A DNA stretch of 64,000 bases from Paracoccaceae bacterium (GTDB taxonomy: Bacteria; Pseudomonadota; Alphaproteobacteria; Rhodobacterales; Rhodobacteraceae): NCBI GenBank assembly GCA_024304985.1, contig JAMWZC010000010.1, positions 1-64,000 of the forward strand, in the 5' to 3' direction. This document shows positions 26,963-34,950 of this stretch, one piece after another. Under the pieces are notes generated by a model. That model made no database searches and was not told the origin of the DNA. It saw only the letters and a list, made by a program, of their open reading frames with translations. Positions within the stretch are counted from its first letter, which is position 1. Every line of letters begins with the position of its first letter. A program made the position numbers and the translations under genes.

Positions 26963-27205
26963 CTATTTCGTGTTGTCGACAACGAGGCGGGGGCAACTGA
27001 AAGCAGCCTTGCGTCTCTGTTTTGTCCGTTCACGGGCAATCACTTGCGCCACGCTGTCGGCCGAAACTCGTATGGATCTCGAGCGGTCCGGGTGGCTCAC
27101 GAAGGCCCCCGTTGCCGCCCTGTCCCGCGCCCAGGAATAGGAACGCCCAGCGCGGGCCGCAGCTTCAGCCAAAGTCATCCATTCGGTTTTCTGTGCGGTT
27201 TGCAA
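26963..27205 (-). CDS. Small helix-turn-helix protein
   Basis: An 80-aa protein read from TTG 27205, chosen because GGAGG lies five bases upstream; ATG 27178 is possible. Residues WMTLAEAAARAGRSYSWARDRAATGAF form a MerR/excisionase-like helix-turn-helix. It ends 50 bases before the prim-pol gene on the same strand. Probably a regulator of replication or excision of the island. Confidence 0.6.
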   Translation of the reverse strand: MQTAQKTEWMTLAEAAARAGRSYSWARDRAATGAFVSHPDRSRSIRVSADSVAQVIARERTKQRRKAAFSCPRLVVDNTK

Positions 27206-27348
27206 TGCGACCTCCGTTCGGTTTGGTTCTGCGCGAGCGACGATCGCTCTTGCTGTCCGGGGTCTTGAGAACGTCAGGCTCAACGGTGTTCAAAGCCACA
27301 TTGAAAACGTGGCCGACAATGAACAACCGGCCGCCCCCGTAGCAGCGG

Positions 27349-27966
27349 CTAAGCCGCTGACTGGCCCGAGGCGAACTCGTCGCAAAGAACCGAAATGCTC
27401 AGAAGAACAGCATCAACCTGCCGATTGGGAAGACGGGCGAGCATTCGCAGAAACTTTTGCACCGCGCGCCGTATTGCGTTTCGGTCTAGCGGTTCTCGAC
27501 TTCTGCCAAGATTGATCCCCGTGACCTCATAGTGCCGGTTTGCGCTTGCCCCCGGCATCTGGACCTGAACCGACAGAAACTCTGCAAAGATGATTGGCAA
27601 GACGATTGCCTGAAGATCGCTGGCCGGTTCTTTTGCACGCTTTGCAGCGGATGCGGTGGCTTCATCCAGTTCTTGAAGAGTGCGCGCATAAGCAATTGCC
27701 AGTTCTGCGTTCTCTCGTGCAGCGTCCGCCGCAGTCGGACCCGAGACTGCTTGCAAATGGACAGGAACAACGTGACGCGCGACCCACTCTCTCGGCAGTT
27801 TCCACAATCGCGGCTCGCGGATCACTTCGTAGAGTTCCGCCATTTCATTGAAAGCGGGATTGTCGGTGAGGCGAGAACCCGCCTCAGGACGAGCGCTGTT
27901 AAATGCTTCAACCCGCGCCGCTAGGACCGAACCCCGCGGCGGGTTCCGCAGGATCGACAGGGCCAT
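27349..27966 (-). CDS. Hypothetical protein in the island A replication operon
   Basis: A 205-aa soluble, helical protein with no motif that I recognise (N-terminus MALSILRNPPRGSVLAARVE; C-terminal AIRRAVQKFLRMLARLPNRQ basic helix). Its ATG follows immediately on the stop codon of the AlpA-like gene, so both are translated from the same message. It precedes the helix-turn-helix and prim-pol genes. Confidence 0.6.
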   Translation of the reverse strand: MALSILRNPPRGSVLAARVEAFNSARPEAGSRLTDNPAFNEMAELYEVIREPRLWKLPREWVARHVVPVHLQAVSGPTAADAARENAELAIAYARTLQELDEATASAAKRAKEPASDLQAIVLPIIFAEFLSVQVQMPGASANRHYEVTGINLGRSREPLDRNAIRRAVQKFLRMLARLPNRQVDAVLLSISVLCDEFASGQSAA

Positions 27967-28179
27967 TCACGCCCCCATCCACTGGCGAACGTCGGCCACA
28001 CGATAGCGGGGCCGGCCTTCTACTACGGTGACGCGCGGGCCTTTGCCTTGCGCGGGCCACATTTTGAGCGTTTGCAGGGCGAAACCCGAAAGCGCGGCAA
28101 CTTGGTTCCGCGTCAGCAGCGCATCTGCGGGCAGTGCGGAAATATCGGGCGTATCCGGGCGAAGACTAGTGGCGTTCAT
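27967..28179 (-). CDS. AlpA/excisionase-like regulator
   Basis: A 70-aa protein from ATG 28179 (GGAG seven bases ahead). LLTRNQVAALSGFALQTLKMWPAQGKGPRVTVVEGRPRYR is the winged helix-turn-helix of the AlpA/MerR excisionase type: a first-helix DNA reader, then the wing with GRPRYR. AlpA in P4-like islands activates integrase or excision. It is the first gene of the minus-strand replication and phage-like operon. Confidence 0.78.
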   Translation of the reverse strand: MNATSLRPDTPDISALPADALLTRNQVAALSGFALQTLKMWPAQGKGPRVTVVEGRPRYRVADVRQWMGA

Positions 28180-28522
28180 GGCTACTCCAAGTTCTGGAAG
28201 GTATGCCACCGACTATCCTTGTTGCTGCAAACTGGCATAGAGGACGAAAACTTGATGATTATGTCCCCCGCCCGTTGCAATGAATGGTGCACACTTCTGC
28301 GAACCCCACAGCACATGCATGGATACGTTGAGCAGAGGCTTTCGAATCAATCGTCGAGTGCCTTCGCAAAGTGAGTGCCGGCTGTGCGGATGGAGGCGGC
28401 CTTGACGCTTTCTGGTTCAATGTCCGCACTTAAAAATCGGTAGCGGATGGGACGGAGCCCACGTCAGATTGAAGCGCTAAGTATATAAGTCTTGGGTCTT
28501 CTCCGGTTTTCGTGGATAGTAT
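28180..28522. other. Divergent promoter region between the AlpA-like and defence-type genes
   Basis: About 340 bases without a gene. It must hold the promoters for the minus-strand phage-like operon and the plus-strand 28523 gene. I see a TATATAAG stretch at about 28480 but no confident -35 partner. Confidence 0.45.
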
Positions 28523-29209
28523 ATGGATCGTAAGTTGTTCACCAAGGTTCGTCACTCTCAGCTATCTCACCAAGTTTTTAGAAGCCAAGGAAATTATATG
28601 TTGGGCGATTTCAACACGGATAAAGTGACGCTAGTGAAAGCGGACGGCACGGTGGCAAAAGAAAAGATCCCCGCTCTCGTCACTGGAAAGGTGATCTTTA
28701 CGGCTGATAAGCGGTTACCTGTCGAGGTAGGAGATTATATTCTCCGAGAGCTTCCGAGCGGTTTGGTCGAAAAATATGAAGTTAGGAACCCAAAGTTTTA
28801 CGATGTTGGGCAAGGTTTAGACGCGCACTTCCAGATTGAGGTCGTTCGAGCTGGTACGCCACAGGCACAAACGGCAGTCGTGCAGGGCATCACTAACAAC
28901 TTTTCGGGCCCGAACTCTCGGGTAAACATTAACTCCACCGATAATTCGTTAAACGTATCGGCGAACCTAACATCCGAACAGTTGCGCGACTTCGTTGAGC
29001 AAGTACGACCGGTGCTTTCTCAACTACCAAAAGACACGCAAGAGGTCGTAGGGGCGCAGCTCAACACCATAGAAGAAGAAGCTAATAATCAGACACCGAA
29101 AAAAATGCGGGTGCTTGCGGCGCTTCAATCAATCAAGTCAGTAGTCGAGGGAGCTTCAGGAAACCTTGTCGCAGCTGGCATCATAAGCCTGATCAGCGCG
29201 CTGATATAA
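28523..29209 (+). CDS. Hypothetical protein with the NSRVNxNSTDNS motif and helical tail
   Basis: A 228-aa protein. The N-terminal 110 residues look like a compact beta domain (TLVKADGTVAKEKIPALVTGKVIF). Residues 131-142 read NSRVNINSTDNS, then a helical C-terminus follows (QLRDFVEQVRPVLSQLP, VVGAQLNTIEEEA, then GNLVAAGIISLISALI). The same motif ends the AbiTii protein encoded convergently six bases away. A downstream ATG at 28598 is an alternative start. The motif-plus-helix tail recurs in proteins of abortive-infection type (from memory); function unknown. Confidence 0.65.
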   Translation: MDRKLFTKVRHSQLSHQVFRSQGNYMLGDFNTDKVTLVKADGTVAKEKIPALVTGKVIFTADKRLPVEVGDYILRELPSGLVEKYEVRNPKFYDVGQGLDAHFQIEVVRAGTPQAQTAVVQGITNNFSGPNSRVNINSTDNSLNVSANLTSEQLRDFVEQVRPVLSQLPKDTQEVVGAQLNTIEEEANNQTPKKMRVLAALQSIKSVVEGASGNLVAAGIISLISALI

Positions 29210-29215
29210 ACGACG

Positions 29216-29920
29216 CTAGTCCACCAGGTTTGCGGAGTTATCAGTTGAGTTCAGATTAACACGGGAGTTTGCGTCGCCACTACTAAGAATGTTTGTAACG
29301 TCACCATAGAAAATATGCTGCGTCAGATGCTCCACACTCTTTTGGTCATCAGAAGATATCTCGATGGGCCGCGCCCCCACTTCAATATCCATTACAGCGG
29401 GAATCTGTTTTTCCAACTTTAAGGTAAAATCCAAAGTTTTTGCGCGTACCGCATGCTGGATTCTAGCGAATGCCCCGGTATCAATCCGGCTATTGATATC
29501 GACGATGCTCATCCCCGGATAGATTTTACCTTGCAGCAGAACCTTAAGGTTACTGCAGTCGATACCAAAATGATTCTTTAATGTTGATTGCTTCAATTGG
29601 CTTTCGATAAGTGGAAGGCCATCTCTAATCTGCATTTTCACCCACTGATCACCCGCATGCCGTGCCACCAACGCGCCAGGTATAGAAACGTTGTTGAGCT
29701 GCCGGACCATATCGACAAACGTGCCGGTATAGGTGATATGCGCTATTCGATATTCAGGTAAATTTGCAGTATATGGGTAGCCTTCCGCTTCATATTGAAC
29801 CCACTCTTCTAGAATATCTGTATCGAGTTTTGCGGCCAAGAAACGAAGCTTGAGTAGCATCGCACCGACACTGGCGTTCTCATCCAGCAGGGCGGTTTGG
29901 ATATCGTGAATAAGAGGCAT
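29216..29920 (-). CDS. AbiTii-domain abortive-infection-like protein
   Basis: A 234-aa protein, MPLIHDIQTALLDENASVGAML..., whose first 60 residues (LLKLRFLAAKLDTDILEEWVQYEAEGYP) match the AbiTii domain, named after the lactococcal abortive infection system AbiT. The rest has no motif known to me until NSRVNLNSTDNS at 218-229, after which it stops. The ATG at 29920 gives the conserved N-terminus; AGGA lies 10-13 bases before it. It overlaps nothing and converges with the 28523 gene. A phage-defence role is likely by family, not shown. Confidence 0.75.
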   Translation of the reverse strand: MPLIHDIQTALLDENASVGAMLLKLRFLAAKLDTDILEEWVQYEAEGYPYTANLPEYRIAHITYTGTFVDMVRQLNNVSIPGALVARHAGDQWVKMQIRDGLPLIESQLKQSTLKNHFGIDCSNLKVLLQGKIYPGMSIVDINSRIDTGAFARIQHAVRAKTLDFTLKLEKQIPAVMDIEVGARPIEISSDDQKSVEHLTQHIFYGDVTNILSSGDANSRVNLNSTDNSANLVD

Positions 29921-30174
29921 TATTTTTCGCTTCCTACGCCGTGTCAAACTTCTTTTGCAGATTCGAGCAAACTGTTGAAAGCGCCAAATTGTCGATTGGG
30001 TGGTTACGGTAACACAATGGACACAGCTGGGAAATAGCACAGAGATTTGAAGGTAGTAAATCGGTACAAAAGTTTTAGCCGATTGAACTGTAGAATAGTC
30101 TTGGTGGGTCTTGCTCGCAACTATCATTGAGCTCCGAGCTCACTCATCTGCACAGTTCACTGCAAAGGGCTGAT

Positions 30175-30687
30175 CTATGTCAGGTCCTTCTTCTTTGGCT
30201 TTGGCCCCCGTGGCTTCACAGCCTTGTCGATCGAGAACTCGAGCGTAAAGACCTCTGACAGGCTTTCCGGCATAGCCAGATCCCGCAGGTGCTTTCTATA
30301 GCGCCTCACTGCCCTCTGTGCGCTGTCCTTTTGAATGTCGGGGTTTTGACGCACAACCTCGTCCCAAAGCGCACGCCCCCTCAAACCCTCACGCCTAAGG
30401 GTTTCATGCAATTTGTATAGAACCTGATCGCGCGAAACTCTGGCCGCCGGTTGCAATCCAGCCAGCAAGAGACGGATCATACGCGCAAGCGGTGTGGTAC
30501 CTTGTGCAAGCCGCAGAAGATCGTCAGGGTCTTCGCCTAAGGCTTCTGCGCAAGCACGGATCGTATTCTCGAATGCAGCTTGCAGATCAATTGACGCCTC
30601 TAGCTTTGGCCTCGGGTCCGGTGCCCTTTCCCCGGCCAGTATGTCCCCGAGATCTGCGCAAAGGTTCGGGCTACAATCATCGTTCAT
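30175..30687 (-). CDS. Hypothetical protein coupled to the island A integrase
   Basis: A 170-aa protein with a helical acidic N-terminal part and a basic C-terminus (DSAQRAVRRYRKHLRDLA, KPRGPKPKKKD). The Lys/Arg-rich tail suggests nucleic-acid binding. Its ATG overlaps the integrase stop by four bases (30684-30687), so it is translated after the integrase and may be a recombination accessory factor (inference). Confidence 0.6.
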   Translation of the reverse strand: MNDDCSPNLCADLGDILAGERAPDPRPKLEASIDLQAAFENTIRACAEALGEDPDDLLRLAQGTTPLARMIRLLLAGLQPAARVSRDQVLYKLHETLRREGLRGRALWDEVVRQNPDIQKDSAQRAVRRYRKHLRDLAMPESLSEVFTLEFSIDKAVKPRGPKPKKKDLT

Positions 30688-31931
30688 AGGTGCCCCCAGT
30701 TCGCAACCGTTCCGCCGCCCTTGAGGCTAACAACTACGGGGGCCACGAAATCCCCCCAAAGATGGAAGGCCGCGCTGACTTCATCGGCCGCGCTGTTCTT
30801 GTTATAGACGCCCTCCAACCCTTGGCGGGTGTGGTTCAGGCAGATTTCCGAAATGTCGCTGTCCACGCCCAGCGCGTCCAAGCCAGTCTTGAGCGTTCGT
30901 CGCAGATCGTGAAGACCAAACTGCACCCCGCAAGCGATGACGAATGAGGCGTGCAACTTGCTCCAACCTTTGATTGGACCGCCCGTCTTGACTGAGGGAA
31001 AGAACAGGTCCGAGCGGGCGTCACGCGGGCAACTCTTAAGCAATCCTTGAAGCTGCGGCGTCACGGGCAAGCGATGATCGCGCCCGCTCTTGGTGATCTC
31101 TTTCGGGATAACGAGCCAACCGGGGCCGTCGGGTGTCTGCTCCAACATCGAACGGGACACGAGCGACGCTTCGGTGCGGCGGCATCCTGTGAGAAGGACA
31201 AAGCGGATCAGTCTATTATAGACCGACCCTTTAGCGCTGCCCGACCAGACTGCTTTGATTTCTTCCGCGTTCAATGACCGGCCAGGCTCTTCGCGTTGCA
31301 GCTTCTGCACCCGCGTTGGCCTCTCGCGTCGGTGCTCCAGCAGCGGGTTCGCGTCCAGTACTTTGCGGCTGTCCCTGCACCACGAGAGAAACGCTCGGCA
31401 GCGTGATCGAAAATCGTCCGCGGCCCCTACCCGCCCCTTGGCGGCAATCTTGTCGATCACTTCCACCAATTCGGCAGACGTCAGGTCGCGAACGTCCCGG
31501 TCAAGAAAGGGCTGCATCCCGCGCCTTATGACACTGACGACGTTACCGACATTCGTTCGACCCCGCGCCTTCTGGTGGACCTCGTATTCGTCTATCAGAT
31601 CGCGAACGCGGGCCTTCGCCGCCCGCTTGCTCTCTGCCCGATCTGCCGCAGGATCTTCGCCGCGTGCGACCCTCCCCATAACGTCCCGCGCCAATCGGCG
31701 GGCGTCTGTTGCGGTGCCGATCGTCTCGGGCGTGCCCAGCTTGAAGCGCTTGGCGGTCGCTGCTCGCCCCAGCCCAGCCGGACGGTAGTAGACGATCCAC
31801 GTCTTGCTCTGGGCGCGGACACGAAGGCCAAAACCCGTCACATCGGTGTCCCAGAGAACCAACTCGGTTTTACCTTCAGGAAGGCAAGCATTGGACACGA
31901 CGGCATCGGTCAGCTTGATTTTATTTTTCAT
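30684..31931 (-). CDS. int: P4-type tyrosine integrase of island A
   Basis: A 415-aa integrase from ATG 31931. The N-terminus (KIKLTDAVVSNACLPEGKTELVLWDTDVTGFGLRVR) is the DUF4102-type arm domain. The catalytic domain shows LTGCRRTEASLV (Arg), KSGRDHRLPV (Lys), HDLRRTLKT (HxxR) and CLNHTRQGLEGVYNK (His and Tyr). It lies 142 bases from the right attachment site and should catalyse recombination at the tRNA-Thr 3' end. A tandem CTGGGCAGCAC pair overlaps the start region, which would allow autoregulation by arm binding. Confidence 0.93.
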   Translation of the reverse strand: MKNKIKLTDAVVSNACLPEGKTELVLWDTDVTGFGLRVRAQSKTWIVYYRPAGLGRAATAKRFKLGTPETIGTATDARRLARDVMGRVARGEDPAADRAESKRAAKARVRDLIDEYEVHQKARGRTNVGNVVSVIRRGMQPFLDRDVRDLTSAELVEVIDKIAAKGRVGAADDFRSRCRAFLSWCRDSRKVLDANPLLEHRRERPTRVQKLQREEPGRSLNAEEIKAVWSGSAKGSVYNRLIRFVLLTGCRRTEASLVSRSMLEQTPDGPGWLVIPKEITKSGRDHRLPVTPQLQGLLKSCPRDARSDLFFPSVKTGGPIKGWSKLHASFVIACGVQFGLHDLRRTLKTGLDALGVDSDISEICLNHTRQGLEGVYNKNSAADEVSAAFHLWGDFVAPVVVSLKGGGTVANWGHL

Positions 31932-31953
31932 CTGGGCAGCACCTGGGCAGCAC
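31931..31953 (+). repeat. Tandem CTGGGCAGCAC pair near the right end of island A
   Basis: Identical in sequence and orientation to 13021-13043. It lies at the integrase start codon and 120 bases inside the right attachment site. Candidate integrase arm-type sites. Confidence 0.75.
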
Positions 31954-32072
31954 GGTTTCCACAAACAAACCCATACCTCGCCAGACTTTGAAATACAATA
32001 ACTCATTATTTTATATGGACAATTTGTCCATCACGACAGCCTACAGAAACCTTGCGAAACCTACGAGCCGCC

Positions 32073-32121
32073 CCTTGGTAAGGGAGAGGTCGAGAGTTCA
32101 ATCCTCTCTCACAGCACCATT
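32073..32121 (+). repeat. Junction attachment site: right end of island A, left end of island B
   Basis: A 49-bp exact copy of the tRNA-Thr 3' part (12919-12967), lacking the 5' half of the tRNA, so it is not a functional gene. It separates islands A and B and would be used by either integrase. Confidence 0.93.
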
Positions 32122-32355
32122 AAAAGTTATTTTCACTTTATTTATCAAATCCTTACACGCCGAATGGTATTTTCGATCCCCCTCACAATCCACCTTTCCT
32201 GTTGTGATCGGCCAGATTTCGGGGTGCCTATGCGATAGCTTCGCCTGAGTGGCATCAGTGGTGAACCAGTTCTCAACCAACGGGCCGCTGCTGAAAATCA
32301 GCAGTTAAACGCGCGTTTCCTCTAGAAGTTGTCTGCCGCTTGCAAATAGGGTGCA

Positions 32356-34938
32356 ATGAACTGTTGTTTTTTGGAGTGGGAGACAGGCTTGGCAAGCAAG
32401 GAGGCAACGGCGAGAATCAAGATCAATCGCCTTCTTAGTGATGCTGGGTGGCGCTTTTTCGATGATGAGGCCGGCACTGCGAATATTGTTCTCGAGCCAA
32501 ACGTGAAAATTTCGCAACGCGACCTTGATGCACTTGGACAAGATCTCGAAAAGGTCACCAACGGGTTCGTTGATTTCCTCTTGCTTGATGGCCGGGGAAA
32601 GCCACTCGTCGTTCTAGAAGCGAAGTCCGAAGGCAAGAACCCGCTATCCGCAAAAGAGCAGGCGCGGAAGTATGCGAGATCACAAAACGCCCGCTTTGTC
32701 ATCTTGAGCAACGGCAACATCCATTATTTATGGGATTTGGAGCAGGGCAATCCGGTCGTAATTTCCAAGTTTCCCAGCCCGCAAGAAATCGGAAACCACT
32801 ATGCCTTTACACCTGATGCTGATCGACTTGCGGGTGAATTGGTAGGTCTCGACTATATCGCGCTGACGCAGTTGCCTTCTTACACCCAAGAAGCAGCTTG
32901 GAAGGTCGAAGCGGAGCGGGCCTTGTTCATCGAAAAGAACAAGCTGCGGTTTCTTCGCCGCTATCAACAGCGGGCAATTGAGCGGGTTCAGGAAGACGCC
33001 CTGAAAGGTTCGACGCGCTTCCTTTTCGAAATGGCAACGGGAACAGGTAAGACGCTGACATCGGCGGCGCTGATAAAGCTCTTCCTCAAGACCGGGAACG
33101 CGAAACGGGTTCTGTTTCTTGTTGACCGTCTCGAGTTGGAAGTTCAGGCCGACAAAGCGTTCAAGGCCTATCTCAGGAACGACTTCACAACTGTGATCTA
33201 CAAAGAGCAGCGGGACGACTGGCGTAAGGCGGACATCGTCGTGACGACAGTCCAATCGCTCTTGTTCAACGACAAATATCGGCGTTTGTTCGCTCCGACC
33301 GATTTCGACTTGGTCATATCAGATGAAGCGCATCGTTCGATCGGCGGGAACGCCCGAGCGGTCTTCGAGTATTTCATCGGTTATAAGCTCGGACTTACAG
33401 CGACGCCAAAAGACTATCTCAAACAGTCCAGCAGTAGAACATCGGAGCGTGATCCGCGCGAAACTGAGCGACGGATGATGTTGGACACCTATAAAACCTT
33501 TGGCTGTGCGACAGGTGAGCCGACTTATCGCTACTCCCTGGTAGACGGCGTGCGGGACGGGTTTCTGATCAACCCTTATGTCGTAGATGCACGAACGAGC
33601 GTAACGACTCAGCTTCTCTCAGATCAGGGCTTTGTTGTTTCAACGACCGATGCCGATGGCAACGAGCTTGAAGAGGCATTCGCAGGGCGTGATTTCGAGA
33701 AGAAGTTTTTTGCCGAACAGACCAATCGAGCATTCTGCAAGACCCTTTTGCAGCATGGAATGCGCGATCCGATCTCAGGCGAGTTCGGCAAGACTATCGC
33801 CTTCGCCGTCAGCCAGAACCACGCCGCCAAGATTGCACAAATCCTAAATGAGATGGCCGATCAGCTTTGGCCCGGTCGATACAAGTCCGATTTTGCCATG
33901 CAGGTTACGAGTCACGTCGCTGACGCCCAGAAGATGACAGTTAACTTCGCCAACAATAACCTCGGCGGGCATAGCGCGTTTGTCGAGAACTACCGCACCA
34001 GCAAGGCGCGGATCTGCGTGACAGTGGGCATGATGACAACCGGCTACGATGCGCCTGATATCCTGAACCTCGCCCTGATGCGTCCGATCTTCTCGCCGTC
34101 CGATTTCGTTCAGATCAAGGGGCGGGGAACCCGGAAGCACAACTTTGCAGAGGAGATGTTCGACCCGGCGCAGAAGGCCGTTCTTGGTGAGGTCAAGAAG
34201 ACCGCCTTCCGCCTCTTCGATTTCTTCGCCAACTGTGAGTATTTCGAGGAGGCCTTTGACTACGACGAAGAGATCAACCTTCCAGTGCCGCCGACGATGC
34301 CCCTCTCAACGGGCGGCGACGGCGGGGATGATCAACCGACAGTCACGGGCGGCATTGGCATCTATGAACATTTCGACGCCGACCATGTGGTCAGCCAAGT
34401 TGAGACCCAGATCGGCAAAGACGGCATGCGGATCGACCGCGAACTTTTCCGCAAGTTCGAAGACGCCGCCCGCTCTGATACTACGTTGGCCGATCTGGTT
34501 GCCGCCCAGAACTGGGAGGCAGCGACCCGCCACGTCATCGAAGAAATCTTCGACAAGCCGAACGAGTTCTACACCCTCGAAAAGCTGCGCCGCGCGGCGG
34601 GGGTGGATCGCCGCATCTCGGTGCGGGAACTGATCGAAAAGGCGTTCGGCTTCATCCCCGGCTTCAAGAGCAAGGCGGAACTGATCGAGGACGAGTTCCA
34701 GAAGTTTCTTGCCGACCAGCGACCCGAAGAGGCCGACCGCATCCGCGAAATGCGCTATTTTTTCGAGGCTTACATCCGCGACGCAAACGTGCGCGCCAAG
34801 ATTGACGCTGGCCATCTCCAAGATCTGAACGTAAATCCGACTTTCACCACGCGCGACCTCAAAGAAGTGCCCGCACCGTGGCGTAAGCGCATCCCCGAAT
34901 ACATCAAGGACTACGTGTCTCTGAACCCGTTCCTCTGA
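32356..34938 (+). CDS. hsdR: Type I restriction enzyme, R subunit
   Basis: An 860-aa motor/nuclease subunit. The N-terminal PD-(D/E)xK nuclease has GFVDFLL (Asp73), VVLEAKSE (Glu88, Lys90). The helicase has ATGTGKT (227-233) and SDEAHRS (DEAH 323-326), later a GRGTRKH motif VI near 590. The C-terminus binds the methyltransferase. Translocates DNA with ATP and cuts away from the site when the sequence is unmethylated. It is shorter than EcoR124I HsdR (about 1040 aa). It is the first gene of the RM operon; the M-S fusion starts 12 bases after its stop codon. Confidence 0.93.
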   Translation: MNCCFLEWETGLASKEATARIKINRLLSDAGWRFFDDEAGTANIVLEPNVKISQRDLDALGQDLEKVTNGFVDFLLLDGRGKPLVVLEAKSEGKNPLSAKEQARKYARSQNARFVILSNGNIHYLWDLEQGNPVVISKFPSPQEIGNHYAFTPDADRLAGELVGLDYIALTQLPSYTQEAAWKVEAERALFIEKNKLRFLRRYQQRAIERVQEDALKGSTRFLFEMATGTGKTLTSAALIKLFLKTGNAKRVLFLVDRLELEVQADKAFKAYLRNDFTTVIYKEQRDDWRKADIVVTTVQSLLFNDKYRRLFAPTDFDLVISDEAHRSIGGNARAVFEYFIGYKLGLTATPKDYLKQSSSRTSERDPRETERRMMLDTYKTFGCATGEPTYRYSLVDGVRDGFLINPYVVDARTSVTTQLLSDQGFVVSTTDADGNELEEAFAGRDFEKKFFAEQTNRAFCKTLLQHGMRDPISGEFGKTIAFAVSQNHAAKIAQILNEMADQLWPGRYKSDFAMQVTSHVADAQKMTVNFANNNLGGHSAFVENYRTSKARICVTVGMMTTGYDAPDILNLALMRPIFSPSDFVQIKGRGTRKHNFAEEMFDPAQKAVLGEVKKTAFRLFDFFANCEYFEEAFDYDEEINLPVPPTMPLSTGGDGGDDQPTVTGGIGIYEHFDADHVVSQVETQIGKDGMRIDRELFRKFEDAARSDTTLADLVAAQNWEAATRHVIEEIFDKPNEFYTLEKLRRAAGVDRRISVRELIEKAFGFIPGFKSKAELIEDEFQKFLADQRPEEADRIREMRYFFEAYIRDANVRAKIDAGHLQDLNVNPTFTTRDLKEVPAPWRKRIPEYIKDYVSLNPFL

Positions 34939-34950
34939 GGAAAGAAAAGT

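Larger units (their letters stand above)
12968..32121. mobile_element. Island A: phage-satellite-like integrated element in tRNA-Thr
   Basis: Bounded by the 49-bp direct repeat of the tRNA-Thr 3' end and carrying a P4-type integrase at its right end, two AlpA/excisionase-like regulators, a prim-pol/helicase, a small-terminase-like protein and a virion/ejection-like protein, but no capsid, portal, large terminase or tail genes. The left third and the 28.5-29.9 kb part are more AT-rich cargo with defence-type genes. It is best described as a satellite or a heavily reduced prophage. Confidence 0.88.

Noticed and set aside
32073-32121. Second tRNA-Thr gene
   Set aside because: Only the 3' part of the tRNA is present; the acceptor 5' strand and D-arm are missing, so it is an att copy.
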